Assembly (NCBI GenBank): GCA_023105745.1
Contig: JALGQZ010000013.1
Span: 27,638,105-27,702,104, forward strand
DNA: 64,000 bases
From: Austropuccinia psidii
Lineage: Eukaryota > Basidiomycota > Pucciniomycetes > Pucciniales > Sphaerophragmiaceae
Direction: 5' to 3'
Shown here: in pieces, positions 18,644 through 30,835 of the stretch
How positions within the stretch are numbered: the stretch's first letter is position 1
How the letters are laid out: every line of letters begins with the position of its first letter
Translations under genes and position numbers: made by a program
The notes under the pieces: generated by a model
Told to the model about the DNA's origin: nothing
Databases searched by the model: none
Seen by the model: the letters and a program-made list of their open reading frames with translations, nothing else

Positions 18644-21600
18644 TTACCTACCACCAAAAAGATTTCACCACAATCTGATATAGTTAATTAGGGTACCATC
18701 CACTGTCCTACCTCTTCAAAAGACTTTTGAAGCTCAATAATGCTTAATTTTTCTATTGTTTAGGTCTTCTTTCATGTCTAAATATTCTTAATAGCTTTTC
18801 AGAATAAAGTATCTATTACTCAATTAGCCATTCATCTTCTTTAGCTGGGTTTTTATACCTTATAATGTGTTCCCTTTCCTTTTTTTATTGTCCTCCTTTC
18901 TTTGAGGACTTTTACGGTTTTCTTTTCTTCTCCTCCTTCTAAAGGGGGAATTTAAATTGGTGGTTTGTTTCTCAGGGTAAATAATTCCTTAGCACTTTGG
19001 CTGTAAGATTTTATAAGCTTACAGGGAAATTTGGGTGTTTGTTCATTAATTCACCTGTTAATTCTAGTCGCACAGCATTAGGGCCATGAAGGGTCCTTCA
19101 AAGGAATCTTTTGATTTCTTTACGCCTTTGAGATTATTAACTTTTAGATTCTATACTAGGACCAGGTCTCCTACTTGAACTAAGGTGCCTTATGACTTTT
19201 GTCCCATCTTTATTTTGCATATTTAAAATAATCCTGTATACCTCTGTTTTCATGATGTCTTGCTTTGTCAAGCATCATTTTGAAACTGCTTGCTGTTGGA
19301 TTTATATCAACAAGTCCTTTTTGAGATTTTAATAAGGAAGTATTCCATTTCAACCATTTTCTACCATTGATGATGTTTTACCAGTTGAGGAATTAATTGA
19401 TGTCTTGTATTCCAGCTCAAGAGGTGGTTTTGGGGTACACCAATCATGGGTAAAGCCATCATAGTATTTGAATTCTAGGCCATAAGCACAGAATCTTCTG
19501 ATCATGGCTTCCAAATTTTGTATCATTATTTATGCTAAACCATCAGTCTGACAGTTATGAGCTGTTGGTAATGATAACTTTGCTCAAAACAGTTTATGGA
19601 GATTTGTCCATAATTCTGAAGTGAATCTGGGATCTCTATCACTCATGATGTATTGGAACAAGCCTATATTACTAATGAATCTATTCAATTTCATTATTTC
19701 TGTGTTCATAGCTGTGGCATCTTCATGACATGGTAACAACATTGGGGTCTTCCTCAACCTGTCAACTAACACTAAGAATGCATTATAACTTCTCTCTCCT
19801 CCAGAGGGTTGAGTTGTTACCCATTCCATATAAGCTATTTCCCATAGGTAATTGGTTCTTGGATTTGGATCCTCAGTCCAAATTTCTTTCCTGTGGCTCT
19901 ATTTTCTTTTTGGCATCTGTCACAATTCTGGAAATATTCTGCAAAATTGTTTCTCCAATTTGGCCACCAAGAGTATTTTTTTACACTTCCTAGTGTCCTA
20001 TCTTCTGAGATATCTCCAGATACAACACTATCATTCAATTAATGTAGCATATTATTCATGAGAGCTCTATCTTTCAGGGTAATAACACATGTATGTTTGG
20101 TTCAATGATAAAGAATTCCATCAAGGAGGTGAAATCCTTCTTCATCATAAGTTTTCTATCAGATTTAATCTAGTTTGGTAAATGAAGATGTGTCTTTACA
20201 ATCTTTCATTAATAGTTAGAGTAAGATATGACAGCTCTTGTCCATCTTATAGCCTTATTTAACTTGGTTAAATACTTATGTGCCAATATTTGTAACACAT
20301 ATTCCTTAAATATGGTTTTCTTCCTGTGTGACCCATGTTTGGTTTTCAGGTGTATTTCCTAGAACCCATATTCCAAGACCATCTGCATTTTTATGAATAT
20401 TTCCAGATTTATAAGCTATAGTCATATGTCCTCTATATTCTTGGATAGCAATCTGTTATCTCAGCATGTCTATTTGGTGAGTTCATTTTTAATAGATATT
20501 TTACATAATTACAGTGTGTGATTACATCAAACTTTGTGCCATCTAAGTAATAATGTAATTTTTCTAAATCTCAAACTAGGAAAGGATATTCCATTTGGCT
20601 TTCTCTATATCTTAATTTTGTGAGCTTAATTTGTCTTGAAATGAAGAAAATTGGTTATTCAACAGCTTTATCATGTATGCTTTGTTTTGGGTGTAGTGCA
20701 GCACTTAATTCTTCTCCACAAGCATCAATCTACAGTTCCAAAGGTAAGTTCCAATCTTGAACTAGAATTAATGGGTCATTTTTAAGATCTTTATTCAGTT
20801 CCTCATATGCTTTAACCCTTTCTTCAGTCATTTCATAGACTGTATTTTGGTCACAGATATTATACAATTATTTGGAAATTCTTGCAAAGTCTTTTATATG
20901 CTGTCTGTAATAACCAGCAAATCCTGGATATTATTTCATTTCTTCTTTGGTTTTGAGAATTTTTTTTTTAAAAGTATTACTGATGCTACTTTGTTTTTAT
21001 CTATTCTCAAGCTTAGTCCAGATACAGCATGTCCTGGTGTGTTTAGTTCACTATATGCAAAATGACATTTTTCAAGGAAATTTTCATATTTACTTGTCAT
21101 ATCTTCTGTGGGACTCTTTCTAGTATAGCTATATGATTTTTCCAAGCTTCTGAGCAAGCTATGATATTATAAATGTAGATGATTAACCACCCTTCTGATA
21201 ATTCTTCAAGCAGCATTTTTTATACCAAATGGCATTCTTAAATACTCATATATTCCACAGTGCACTATTATCCTCAATAGTTTTCTGGAATTGTCTGTCC
21301 AATAATTCTGATAAAAACCCTTCAGAGCATTAATAGCTGTAATGAACTTAGCCTTTGACAATTGTGTTAATGTCTCATGGATTCTGGTTATTGGATATCT
21401 GATGGGGATAGTATAGGTATCCAGAGCTCTAAATTCTCCTAAAATCTTTGATTTTCCATTATGCCAAGTTATAATAACTTGTGTAGTTACCTCTAACTGT
21501 TCATTTTTTCCTACTTTCCTTAATACCCCTAGGTCCATCAATTCTTCAATGTGTACATCTAAGGCTTCTCTATCTCTTGAGATAGCTGGGTAAGCCTTTC

Positions 21601-22440
21601 TTCTTAACAGGGGTGGATATGATTCTTCCACATTTAGAATAATTTATACCTCATTTCCAATGATAGCACCTAGTAGCTCTTTGTCAGTTTCAAAGTCACT
21701 TTTGTATTTTTATAAGAGATCAATGCATTTTTGTTTCATTTTTCTGTTAATTCTTGATTTAATTCCACCGCTATGAGCTGTTAGCTTATGAATGAATTTT
21801 TTTCTGAGATTTTCCCTTCATTTTTTATAACAGTAATTTTTTCTTTGTTTTTTAAAAAACAAAATTCCTGTCTTTCATTGGCTCCTATGGTTAAATATCT
21901 TTCTTTTTGGTTAGAGATATCTATACCATAGATTTGCAATTAATCACTTGCAAGTATGAAATTGTTACTAGTGCAGTTTGTCATTACTAAAAACTCTAAT
22001 TTTACTATTATGCATTGGGAAGGATGGGTAAAAATAATTTTTAATTCAATTATTCCAAGGGGCTTCATTTTTCACTTGCACTACTAAATTTCACCACTTG
22101 TATTGGTATAAGCTTCTCTCCCCAAATTGGTATGATTTTTTTTAAATAATTTTCCCAACACAGGCTCAGAATTCCCCAGTTTCCAGATTTAATTTTGCCT
22201 CTTGGTTTTCTACAATCACAATACTTATACTTTATTTTTCAGTTTTATATCCCATTCCTTGTGCAGGTTTTGTTCTATGAAGTGTGGTATCTTGTATATT
22301 TGCAAAGCTTATATCAGATGTTGCAGATTGTGATAATTTTGGGTTTAAATCTAGTATACCATATATTCAGTCAAGATTATTAATTTGTGAATTAATTATA
22401 TTGATTTCATTACTTTCATATGTTTCTGACTTGTCATTAT
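18644..22440 (-). pseudogene. pol: Pol remnant of element 4
   Basis: Broken pieces on the minus strand keep the gypsy order. An RT segment at 21206-21631 holds EALDVHIEELMDLGVLRKVG, a GEFRALDTYT relative of the DYRALN motif, and YEYLRMPFGIKNA. The RT and RNase H boundary region (SGLSLRIDKNKVASV) is at 20936-21157. The integrase zinc-binding region (YFQNCDRCQKENRATGKKFG) is at 19835-20038. Part of the integrase core (LVDRLRKTPMLLPCHEDA, SDRDPRFTSELWTNLHKLF) is at 19584-19829. The parts resemble element 3 pol, so the two elements belong to related lineages. Many stops and frameshifts; no intact function. Confidence 0.8.
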
Positions 22441-22444
22441 CTCT

Positions 22445-24210
22445 TTAAGATTCAGATTCCTCTTGCTTGTAATTGTGATTTTCTGTTTCCACAATTTCAT
22501 TGATTTTCGCTTTTTTGAGGCAACTATTGGCTAAGTGTCCAATAACACCACAGTTATGGCATTTATCTTTCTCTTTAGTGTTGTATTTATTTGCTTTGAA
22601 AGTTTCTTTTTGTTTGTCTTTCTTAATAAATGGATTATTTGGACTTTTAATATCCAATTTTTTTTATGTTCTTCCAATTTTTGTCCTTCTCACTATGTCT
22701 TCTAGTGCATAAATGTACTCCTCTGTGTAGCTTGGTTCTATACATCTGCTTCGCAGGGAATGTTCCAGCCCTCCTCTACATTTTTTAAGTATCTTCATAT
22801 GCAAAAATGTTTGTCAAATTTCTCAATATAATTGATTTAATATTTCAGCTTGTTTTAGAAACCAAGTTAAAGGTTTATCCTTGTCTGGGTCAAAGAAGTA
22901 ATTTTGAAATGCATTTTCTATTTTGTACCTCCAGGAATCATTGGCCGACTTTTTTATTGTTGCATTTTTCCACCAAGACCAGGGATTTTTTCCAATTTTT
23001 TGCCTTATGTCATAATAGCATCTTTTTGCAGATTTTTCAAAGAAGGAGTGTAATCTTGCAGTGCTTAACTCATCTTGTATGGAATAATATTCCTGTATCA
23101 TTTCAATTGTTTTAAAAAATGACATGTGGTCATATATACCTTCACCTGTGAATTTTGGCCAATATTTCAGTTGAGGTTCTTCTTTCATCAATACTTGACT
23201 GTTCTCTTGATGGCTCAAGTATATTATGAAGGTATTTGTCATTTCCTCCTTTGGTTTAACAGGAATTCTTATGAGAGAAAATGGGGTGATAAATTTGGAA
23301 TATTTAAGCTAGCCTCCTTTATTTTATCCATTTTCTCTTGAATAAGTCTTATTTCACTTTGGATACATATTTAAGATTCATTCTTGCTTATGCACTCTTT
23401 TCAACGTGGTTCAGAAGTATTTTTTGGTGTGATGAAGTGTTTTCTTTAAATTTCTCAACATAAATTGATAATTTGTTTGATTTTTCAGTCAAACTATCAA
23501 TACTCTGGTCCTGATTGATTTTCAAAGTATTTCATTTTATATCTTTTATGTATCTATACAATTCCTGTTGTCCTTGTATTAATTTCTGATAATTTTCAAT
23601 TAAAATGTTGGGTTTATTATTTTCAACAATAAATTTAATATTTTCTATTTATTTTTTGTTTTCTACAAAAATTTGGCTGAAAGATAATCTACTACTGTTT
23701 ATTTCTTTTGATAATAATTTAATGTTTTTTGGGGTAATATACTATTTTTAATTTCTGTTAAGTTCCTTACAACATCAGGAGAAAGATTCATTTCTTTGGG
23801 AAATGGGGTTGTCTCATTCTTTCCTCCTCTTTGTCCTTGAACTCCATCAAGATTCTTGCTATGTCAAAGACATTGTCCATGGCATTGTTTTGTATTCTTG
23901 GGATCCTGTAACTTGGGGAATATGGTTTCCTCCTGTTCTTTTTCATGTTCTTATTCCCCTATTGGGGCTGGCTGGTCTTTGGCTTGCTGTTATAAGCTAC
24001 TGTGGCTTCTTCCTTGCTTCCTCTTTTTTGTTTTGCCATTCCTTTATATTTTTGATTTGAGGTTTTAATGATAGTGAATTCCATCCATTGGAGTATTCCA
24101 CTATTTCCTACCTTTTGAGGAACCTTTTGGGAATATGCCAGGGTTTCATTACTAATTGGTGGATTTGTGGAAACATTTCCCAATATTCTTCTTTGTACAC
24201 TGTGCAATAC
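22445..24210 (-). pseudogene. gag: Gag remnant of element 4
   Basis: A zinc knuckle CHNCGVIGHLANSC (CX2CX4HX4C) lies at 22445-22657, preceded on the minus strand by a capsid-type segment at 22823-23242 (KYWPKFTGEGIYDHMSFFKT, NPWSWWKNATI, PLTWFLKQAE). A basic N-terminal piece is at 23959-24207. The layout and several words (WPKF.GEG.YDHM, PWWK/WSWWK) parallel the gag of element 3. Stops and frameshifts are frequent. Confidence 0.75.
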
Positions 24211-25160
24211 TAGATTTACTTGCTAATTTATATGTCTATTTGAGCCCTCTGAATTTTATTTGTTTTGGTCAGAATTAATCATACTTAGTTCCAATTCCGG
24301 GCATTTCTGGGACTTGCCTTTGGGATATGGCAGTTCCTTTTGTGGATTCTGTTCCACTGGGGATTTTGATCTTTCTTTCCCCTTTTGTGGGATCATTTCA
24401 GCTTCTTAGTCCCACTCCGTTTTATTTCACGGAGTATTGGGAACCTCCTCTAGTATTCATGTTTTAAGAATAAGAGATAAAAATATTTAAGAAAAAATCC
24501 TTTTATGCCAATTTGGGAGAGGTACTAACCTTCTGATTTCTGAATAGTGGATCCTGGAAAAACTAATTTCTTACCTTTTCCTTTCTTATTTTTTGTTGGT
24601 ATTGGGGAACTTTCACAGGTTTTGCAACAGTGGCTTGATTTTCCTCTGTTGGATTGTCTTGAAACACTAAAAAGGACAAATAAATAGAAGTCATCTTTTC
24701 AAAAAGTGTTATTTTTTGAAAAATATGGCAATTTCCATGTAAAAGTTGCTTTTTATACCTTTTAAAATGAGAGAAACTAGTAGAAGATATTAATAAAAAG
24801 AATCAAATGATTTCTTATTGCATTTCTGATGTATTATTTTTTATATATTTTTATTTTTAAAGAATCAAATAAAAACTAATATAATTCTTTTGAAATTAAG
24901 TTATAATATAAATTTTTTTAACTTATAAGTATCTTTTTTGAATAACTAGGGTCACTCAAATAAAATTGTTTCAAATCTAAGGATGTGAAAAACCATGTTT
25001 AATGCAGTACAACTGCTTTCCCAATTTCTCAATGGCTTTTAAAATCAATAAATATAAAATTATTATACATTTAAAATGTTATCAAAATTATTCACTATTG
25101 GATAAGCCCAATGTGAATATTTTCAAAGGTCTTTTTAGTAAATATCACATCCAGCACCCA
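24211..25160 (-). other. 5' leader of element 4
   Basis: Noncoding, AT-rich DNA between gag and the right LTR. Next to the LTR the minus strand reads TTTTGGGTGCTGGATGTG, comparable to TTTTGGGGGCCTGGCTGTG in element 3, so this is a plausible primer-binding region (about 25143-25160). Confidence 0.5.
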
Positions 25161-26850
25161 AAATATAAGGTTTTAGTATGAAATGATAAGTAAAAATTAT
25201 CAATATTTTACTTATTTTATTCTGAATTCCCTAATTTCAATTATTAACAAGGTCAAAAATAAGTATAATAATAAGTAACTTATATAATTATTTCTCAACA
25301 ATAATTATATTATTTGAATAAATAAATTAATGTTAATTATAAAATGAAAGTAATATAACAAAAATATTGTTACCAACAACTAATCAATGCATAAAAAAAA
25401 TTATTCAATAATTAAAAACAATTTTTAACAATAATATTATTAATATTAAAGCTATATTTTGATTTAAATAATATTTATATTAATAGAAGAACTATTAAGA
25501 ATAATAATAAAGAATAAAATATTATGATAAGAGAAAATAACCTAATTTTAACACTCAATATAATAATTTTGAATCATTTTACACCTCAAAATATAAATGA
25601 AACTTGTTTAAATTATATTTACCATAAAAAAGAGATGATTACAGATTTCACTATTTTGTATATATTTAGAGATATCTTGAGATAATTAAACAAGAACAAC
25701 AAGATCTTGGATTAATCATTCCAAATCTTGTGATTACTACAAGGCATATCTCTGGTCTTTAATAATATAATAGTTTTATATATAAATAATAAATAAATCC
25801 CCTTTTTATTTAATGTTTTAGTGTTTTTGATGTGTCTGAGGAGGAAATAGAGGGAAAAAAGTCCCATTTATATTAAAATACTCCCTCCTAGAGACCAGAA
25901 GGATTCTATTAGAGATTAACTTATGGTAACAACTGGATTCAATCAATAATTTAAGGTTTAGTGATGATTAGATAATAATTTAACCTTCTCCTATTATTGT
26001 TATGACATTCTTTAGAGTTATTACTGTAACACTACATTTTCTGACCTCATAGGCTTGGAAAAGGTTTAATATTTTTGTATTTTATTATTTTAAATTGTAA
26101 TATACCATTATCCACAGGTTTTATTACTTAGTTAACTGTTAAACTTAAAGTAAGTTTACAGTTAGTGATGATAAAAGATCAATTGTAAGCTTTAACTTTG
26201 ATCATTAATACCTTTTGATTTATTCATGCTATATTCACTTAGAGAGTATATTATGATATCCTGGAATTTCTGTACTAATCTTCTAAGAGTATTTTTTTAC
26301 ATCATCAAAAATATATTTTTGATAATTTTTCTTGTAACTCAGCTTTTCTGTAGAAATCCACTATTTTAGACTTTAAGCCATAATTTTATGGGTTTTTAGC
26401 TTGAATATCTTGATGAAAATTGAATCATAATTCACCTATTAGATATTAAAAGCTGAATATTTGCTTTTTTTCAAGTTTTGACGACTTTTAATTTAAAGTG
26501 GTCAACAGCTACTTCTATTTTTCTCAAACAACCCTTACAAGCTTCAATCTTGTTTATAACTTGTCAAATAAAGCTTATACCTGTATTTTTTAGAATTATT
26601 TGTGGTAAACTTTCTTTTTGAAAAACTCTGGATCATGCATAATTCAAAAGATATGAGCTAAAAATCATGAATATATGCAATTACCCTAAAATTGAATATA
26701 CCTAGGTTATCTCAGTAATTATTGACTTTAAAGATATGAAATGAAAGTTTTTATATGTGTAGTTATTAATGGGTAATTCAATGGTGTAATTTATCTCACT
26801 TGTTTATTCATTTGTTTTTGAGATAATCAATCATTTGATGCCTTTTTATG
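25161..26850 (-). repeat. Element 4, 5' LTR, first part (family D)
   Basis: Direct repeat of the left LTR up to the insertion point of element 3. Landmarks are TAAGGTTTTAGTATGAAATG, GTGTTTTTGATGTGTCTGAGG and ATACTCCCTCC. It ends GATGCCTTTTTATG; the last five bases (TTATG) are the first copy of element 3's target duplication. The repeat resumes at 37944. Confidence 0.75.
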
Positions 26851-28285
26851 TATGAGGCTGAGTCTATGATGAAGCTAATAAAGAGTAATTACAAGCTTTA
26901 ACTATGACTTTAAAACAGTTAAAAACGATTAAAGGAGTTTGTTTTGATGATAATGAGGGTTGAAAATGAGTTATACAGGGCTTCACTATTGAGGAATAGT
27001 GGTGGTGAGCACTGTTGAAAGCCCTGGGTGCAATAATTATCAGTTGGTTTACTATAATAACTACTACAATAATTAATATCATAATTCTAACCTGATTATT
27101 TTGCAAGAGTATAGCTGTTTTTGACAGCCTTAATATGTAGTAATTCAAGAGCAGAATCAGGAAACCTTTTCTGGTCAAGAAAAGGCCCCTTTTTATCCTA
27201 AACTTGGGTGAAAAACTCTTCTAGACCTTTCCACAGAGGAAGTGCAGATTTTTCACTTCCAAGGACTGGCTTGTGGCTTTCACAAGGCCTGTATAGCCTG
27301 TATTGTGCTCAGATGTGGTTTTGAAACCACATCTGGGCAGTTTTCACCAATACAGGGTGAAAATGTTTATCTGGGGACCACATAGCCCTCTTCTGATGTT
27401 TATTACGCATAGAATGCTGTACAGAACCTTTACAAAACACCAGTATTGTCAAAACTATGAGTCATTGAAGTATGAACAAGCTTCCTTGTCTTTCTTACAT
27501 CTCATAATCATAGTTATGAGATATTATTTCACATTAAGGATGTATTGGTCTAGCTGTGGGACTTTGACCTTAAAGCTGCCATACCTTTGTCAGGTTTTGA
27601 AATATCAGTATCAACATTGATTCATTGGGTAGCCCTGGATGTGTTCTACACAATGGTACCTCATTTGATATGGCTATCATTCAATATGGCAAAGGTATGT
27701 CATGTAAAAGATTTTTTTTACATATGTGTGATTTGCTTAAAATCTGTATGGAGCTTGTTTGCCCCATAGCTTTTGTTCTAGATGGGATATGGGGAAATCA
27801 ATGGCCCCATCAGATAGCCCTGATTTTTTTTACTTTTGAAAGACCCCACTTTAGGTATCTCACACTAAAACTGTAGAAGTTAGATGGGAGTTGAATATTT
27901 TATTCACCCTTATTTGACCTTATTTTGGCCATACCTCTTGTAGCTCTGGTGCTAGCTCGATTTGGCTATTGCCATTGTATATTCCTGGCTTAGAACTTCA
28001 ATTTTAATACCCATGTGATGGGTTTAAGCCTCTTCCTTTGGACTTCAGATGAGAGGTGAAAAATAAGGTTTATGCTCAGCAACGTTAAGCAGGAATAACT
28101 TTGTTCTTCCTTGTCCTATGATGATTGGACTTGTGTAGTTAGAAATTGGTGAGCTTCATCTTTCTTTCAATACCTTTTGAGCTGATTTGGGTCAGCCCCA
28201 TGTTTTGGTGATATCTTGGCTTTACAATTTGTTTATGGTATTTGGCTGTCATGGTTGTGCTCTGGTTTTGAGTTGCAGGTAGACA
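26851..28285 (-). repeat. Element 3, 3' LTR (left copy, family B)
   Basis: Direct repeat of 36508-37943, starting TATGAGGCTGAGTC (a diverged TGTCAGG) and ending GGTAGACA. It contains an exact inverted repeat at 27311-27334 and a TTTTCACC/GGTGAAAA hairpin just after it. It is followed by a polypurine tract on the minus strand (28286-28297). Confidence 0.85.
27311..27334. promoter_or_regulatory. Perfect 24-bp inverted repeat in LTR-B
   Basis: AGATGTGGTTT and AAACCACATCT are exact reverse complements around TG. The copy at 36969-36992 has one changed centre base. In other LTR-B copies the block is more eroded. It is a plausible transcription-factor site; the function is inferred. Confidence 0.55.
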
Positions 28286-28297
28286 TACCCTTCCTCT
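28286..28297 (-). other. Polypurine tract of element 3
   Basis: The minus strand reads AGAGGAAGGGTA directly before the U3 start TGTCTACC. The position and purine richness fit plus-strand priming. Confidence 0.65.
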
Positions 28298-28319
28298 AAA
28301 AAAGGGTCTTCACTGATGA

Positions 28320-29433
28320 GACTTTCCAGTCCCCCTAGAGTCCCTGAATCTCTCTAGATGAAGGCTCCCATCTGGTATGGCATCCTCTGCCAACCATTTG
28401 TCTTTATCTGCTGTCTGGTCTTTAAATCTGAAAAATTATTGCCTTTGGTCTTAACCATTAAGTCTGATCTTCCTGGCCTTGATTATTTTCTTCACAGGGC
28501 CAGGGGAATCTTCCACTTCCACTATTCCTGGTGGAGTGGGATTCCTCTTCCTGGAGGGGAACTTATCTCTTTTTGGAAGTATGGCTTAACCAAACTCACT
28601 GGGAATACTGGGTGTTTCATAGAAAATTCCTCTGTGAGTTTGACCTCCACTGCATTTTCTCCTATAAGCTTAATAATAGTGAAATTCCCTACAAATGTGT
28701 CTCTCATCTTCTTTGGTCCCTAAAGATTGTTGAAGTTGAGTGTGAACACTAACACCTGGTCCCCATCTTTGAAGTCAGGTTCCATGTGAGATTTGTCCCA
28801 CCTCAGTTTATTGTATTCTTTTGCCTCAGCTATGCATCCAGAAGCTGTATCACAAGCCCTCTTCCACATATCATTTAATTATTTGGCTGTTGAGTGGATA
28901 TTCAGAAGATTTTTCTTCAGGTGATCCACAGGTAATAGGGGTTTTCACCCTTTTTCTACAAGTGAGGGTGATTTCCCTGTGGTGGAGTGCTGGCTTCTGT
29001 TGTAAGCCAGCTGAGCTGCTGGTACAAGGTTAACCCAGTCATGGGTGTATCCTTCATGGTCTTTGTATTCCATGCCATATGCACAGAATCTTATGATGAT
29101 TTCCTCCATTGTTTAGATCATCCTTTCAACTAAACCATCTGTCTGTGGGTGGTAAGCTGTGGATAATTCAAGTTTGGTACCAAGCATGTCATACAAGTTG
29201 GTCCAAAGTTCTGATTTGAATTTTGGGTCCCTATCACTAATGATAATTTTAGGGACTCCACAGGTGGATATTGTGTTATTCCAAAATAACAAGGCAGTAT
29301 CCATTTCTGTGTCCTCCTTGTGACATGGTATGCACCTCACACTCTTGCTGAACCTATCAACTATGATCAAGAAAGAATCTAAATTTTCTTTGCCTGCTGG
29401 GGCAAGTCCTGTAGCCCAGTCCATGTTGATGGT
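28320..29433 (-). pseudogene. pol: Element 3 pol, 3' part: integrase core and chromodomain-like tail
   Basis: On the minus strand the integrase core reads [20 protein letters not shown], then [20 protein letters not shown] and [15 protein letters not shown], which keeps the second Asp and the Glu. Further down, VGNFTIIKLIGENAVEVKL and HPVFPVSLVKPYF are the usual integrase C-terminal region. A final segment (FKDQTADKDKWLAEDAIPD) is a chromodomain-like end. Stops interrupt the frame (for example in NG*DQRQ*FF). The 5' side of this piece is cut by the solo LTR, and the protein resumes at 30836. Confidence 0.85.
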
Positions 29434-30835
29434 TGTCAGCCTGTGACTCAAAACCAGAGCACAAGAATGACAGCCAAATACCATAAATCAATGGTATAGC
29501 CAAGATACCACCAAAACATGGAGCTGAGCAAAATAAGCTCAAAAGGTATCAAAAGAAGAAGGAAACTCACCCCTTTCCAAATATAAAAGTCCCATCACCA
29601 TAGGACAAAGAATCACAAAGTTATTCCTGCTCAAAGTTGTTGCTGAGCATAAACCTTAATTTTCACCTCTGGTCTGAAATACAGATTAAGAGTCTTAAAC
29701 CCATCAAATGTGTATTCAAAATAAATCTCTAATTCAGGGCTATCCAATGGTACCAGCCAAACTGAGCTAGTACCAGTATTACAGAAGTTATGGTCAAATT
29801 CTGGCCAAATAAGGGTGAATAAAATATTCACCTCTCAACTAACTTCTACAGTTTTAGTGTGAGATACCTCAAAGTGGGGTCTTTATAGAAAGAGCACAAT
29901 CAGGGCTATCTTATCTTTTCATTCACTTTCCCCTATCTCATATAGAACAAATGCTATAAGGCAAACAAGCCCAATACAGCTTTTTGCCTAAATCACCCAT
30001 ATGTACAGAACTCTTGTACATGAGATAACTTTGCCATATTGAATAATAACCATATCAAATGAGGTACCATTGTGTATAAAACATACAGGGCTACAAACTG
30101 AACCAATAGTGAGGTTGATATCTCAAAAACTGACAAAGTGATGGCTGTTTTAAGGTCAAAATCCCACAGTTTGGCCAATACAGCCTTACCATGGGATAAT
30201 ATCCCATAACCATGATTATGAGGTGTCAAACAGACAAAGAAGCTTGTTTTTACTTTAATACCTCATAGTCCATTCAATACTGGGGCCCCATACAGGTTCT
30301 GTACAGCATTCTACATGTCATACATGTCAGAATCAGGCTGTGTGGTCCCCAGATGAAGATTATCACGCTGTATTGGTGAAAACTGCCCAGATGTGGTTTC
30401 AAAGCTATATCTAAGCCCTATACAGGCTATACAGGCCTTTTTCAAACCACAAGCCTGTCCTTGAGAGTGAAAAATCTTCACTTCCTCTACATGAAAAGGT
30501 CTAGCAGCCTTTTCACCCCATTTCAGGATAAAAGGAGGCCTTTTCCCTTCCAGAAAAGGAATCCCTATCCTTTGCTTGAATTATTACGTAGCACAACTGT
30601 CAAAAACAGTTATACTCCTGGAAAATAACAGGTTATACTATAAACTTTATTATTGTAACCCAACAAGTAAAGCTGCACCCAGGGCTTTCAACAGTGCTCA
30701 CCACCACTAATAATCATTAGTAAAGCCCTCTTATCTTATAAAAACCCTATTTTTACATATTATTATCTGTGTCACAGTCATAGTTTAGGTTTTAAATACT
30801 CTTTATTATAACCTCTTCATACACTCACCCTGACA
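29434..30835 (+). mobile_element. Solo LTR of family B inserted in element 3 integrase, opposite orientation
   Basis: A 1402-bp repeat from TGTCAGCCTGTGACTC to CACCCTGACA. It is the reverse complement of the LTRs of element 3 and matches LTR-B copies at 10515 and 40798. Flanking 5-mers are ATGGT (29429-29433) and GTGGT (30836-30840), a target duplication with one difference. Joining its flanks restores the integrase reading order (zinc domain, then INMDWATG). Solo LTRs usually arise by LTR-LTR recombination. Confidence 0.85.
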
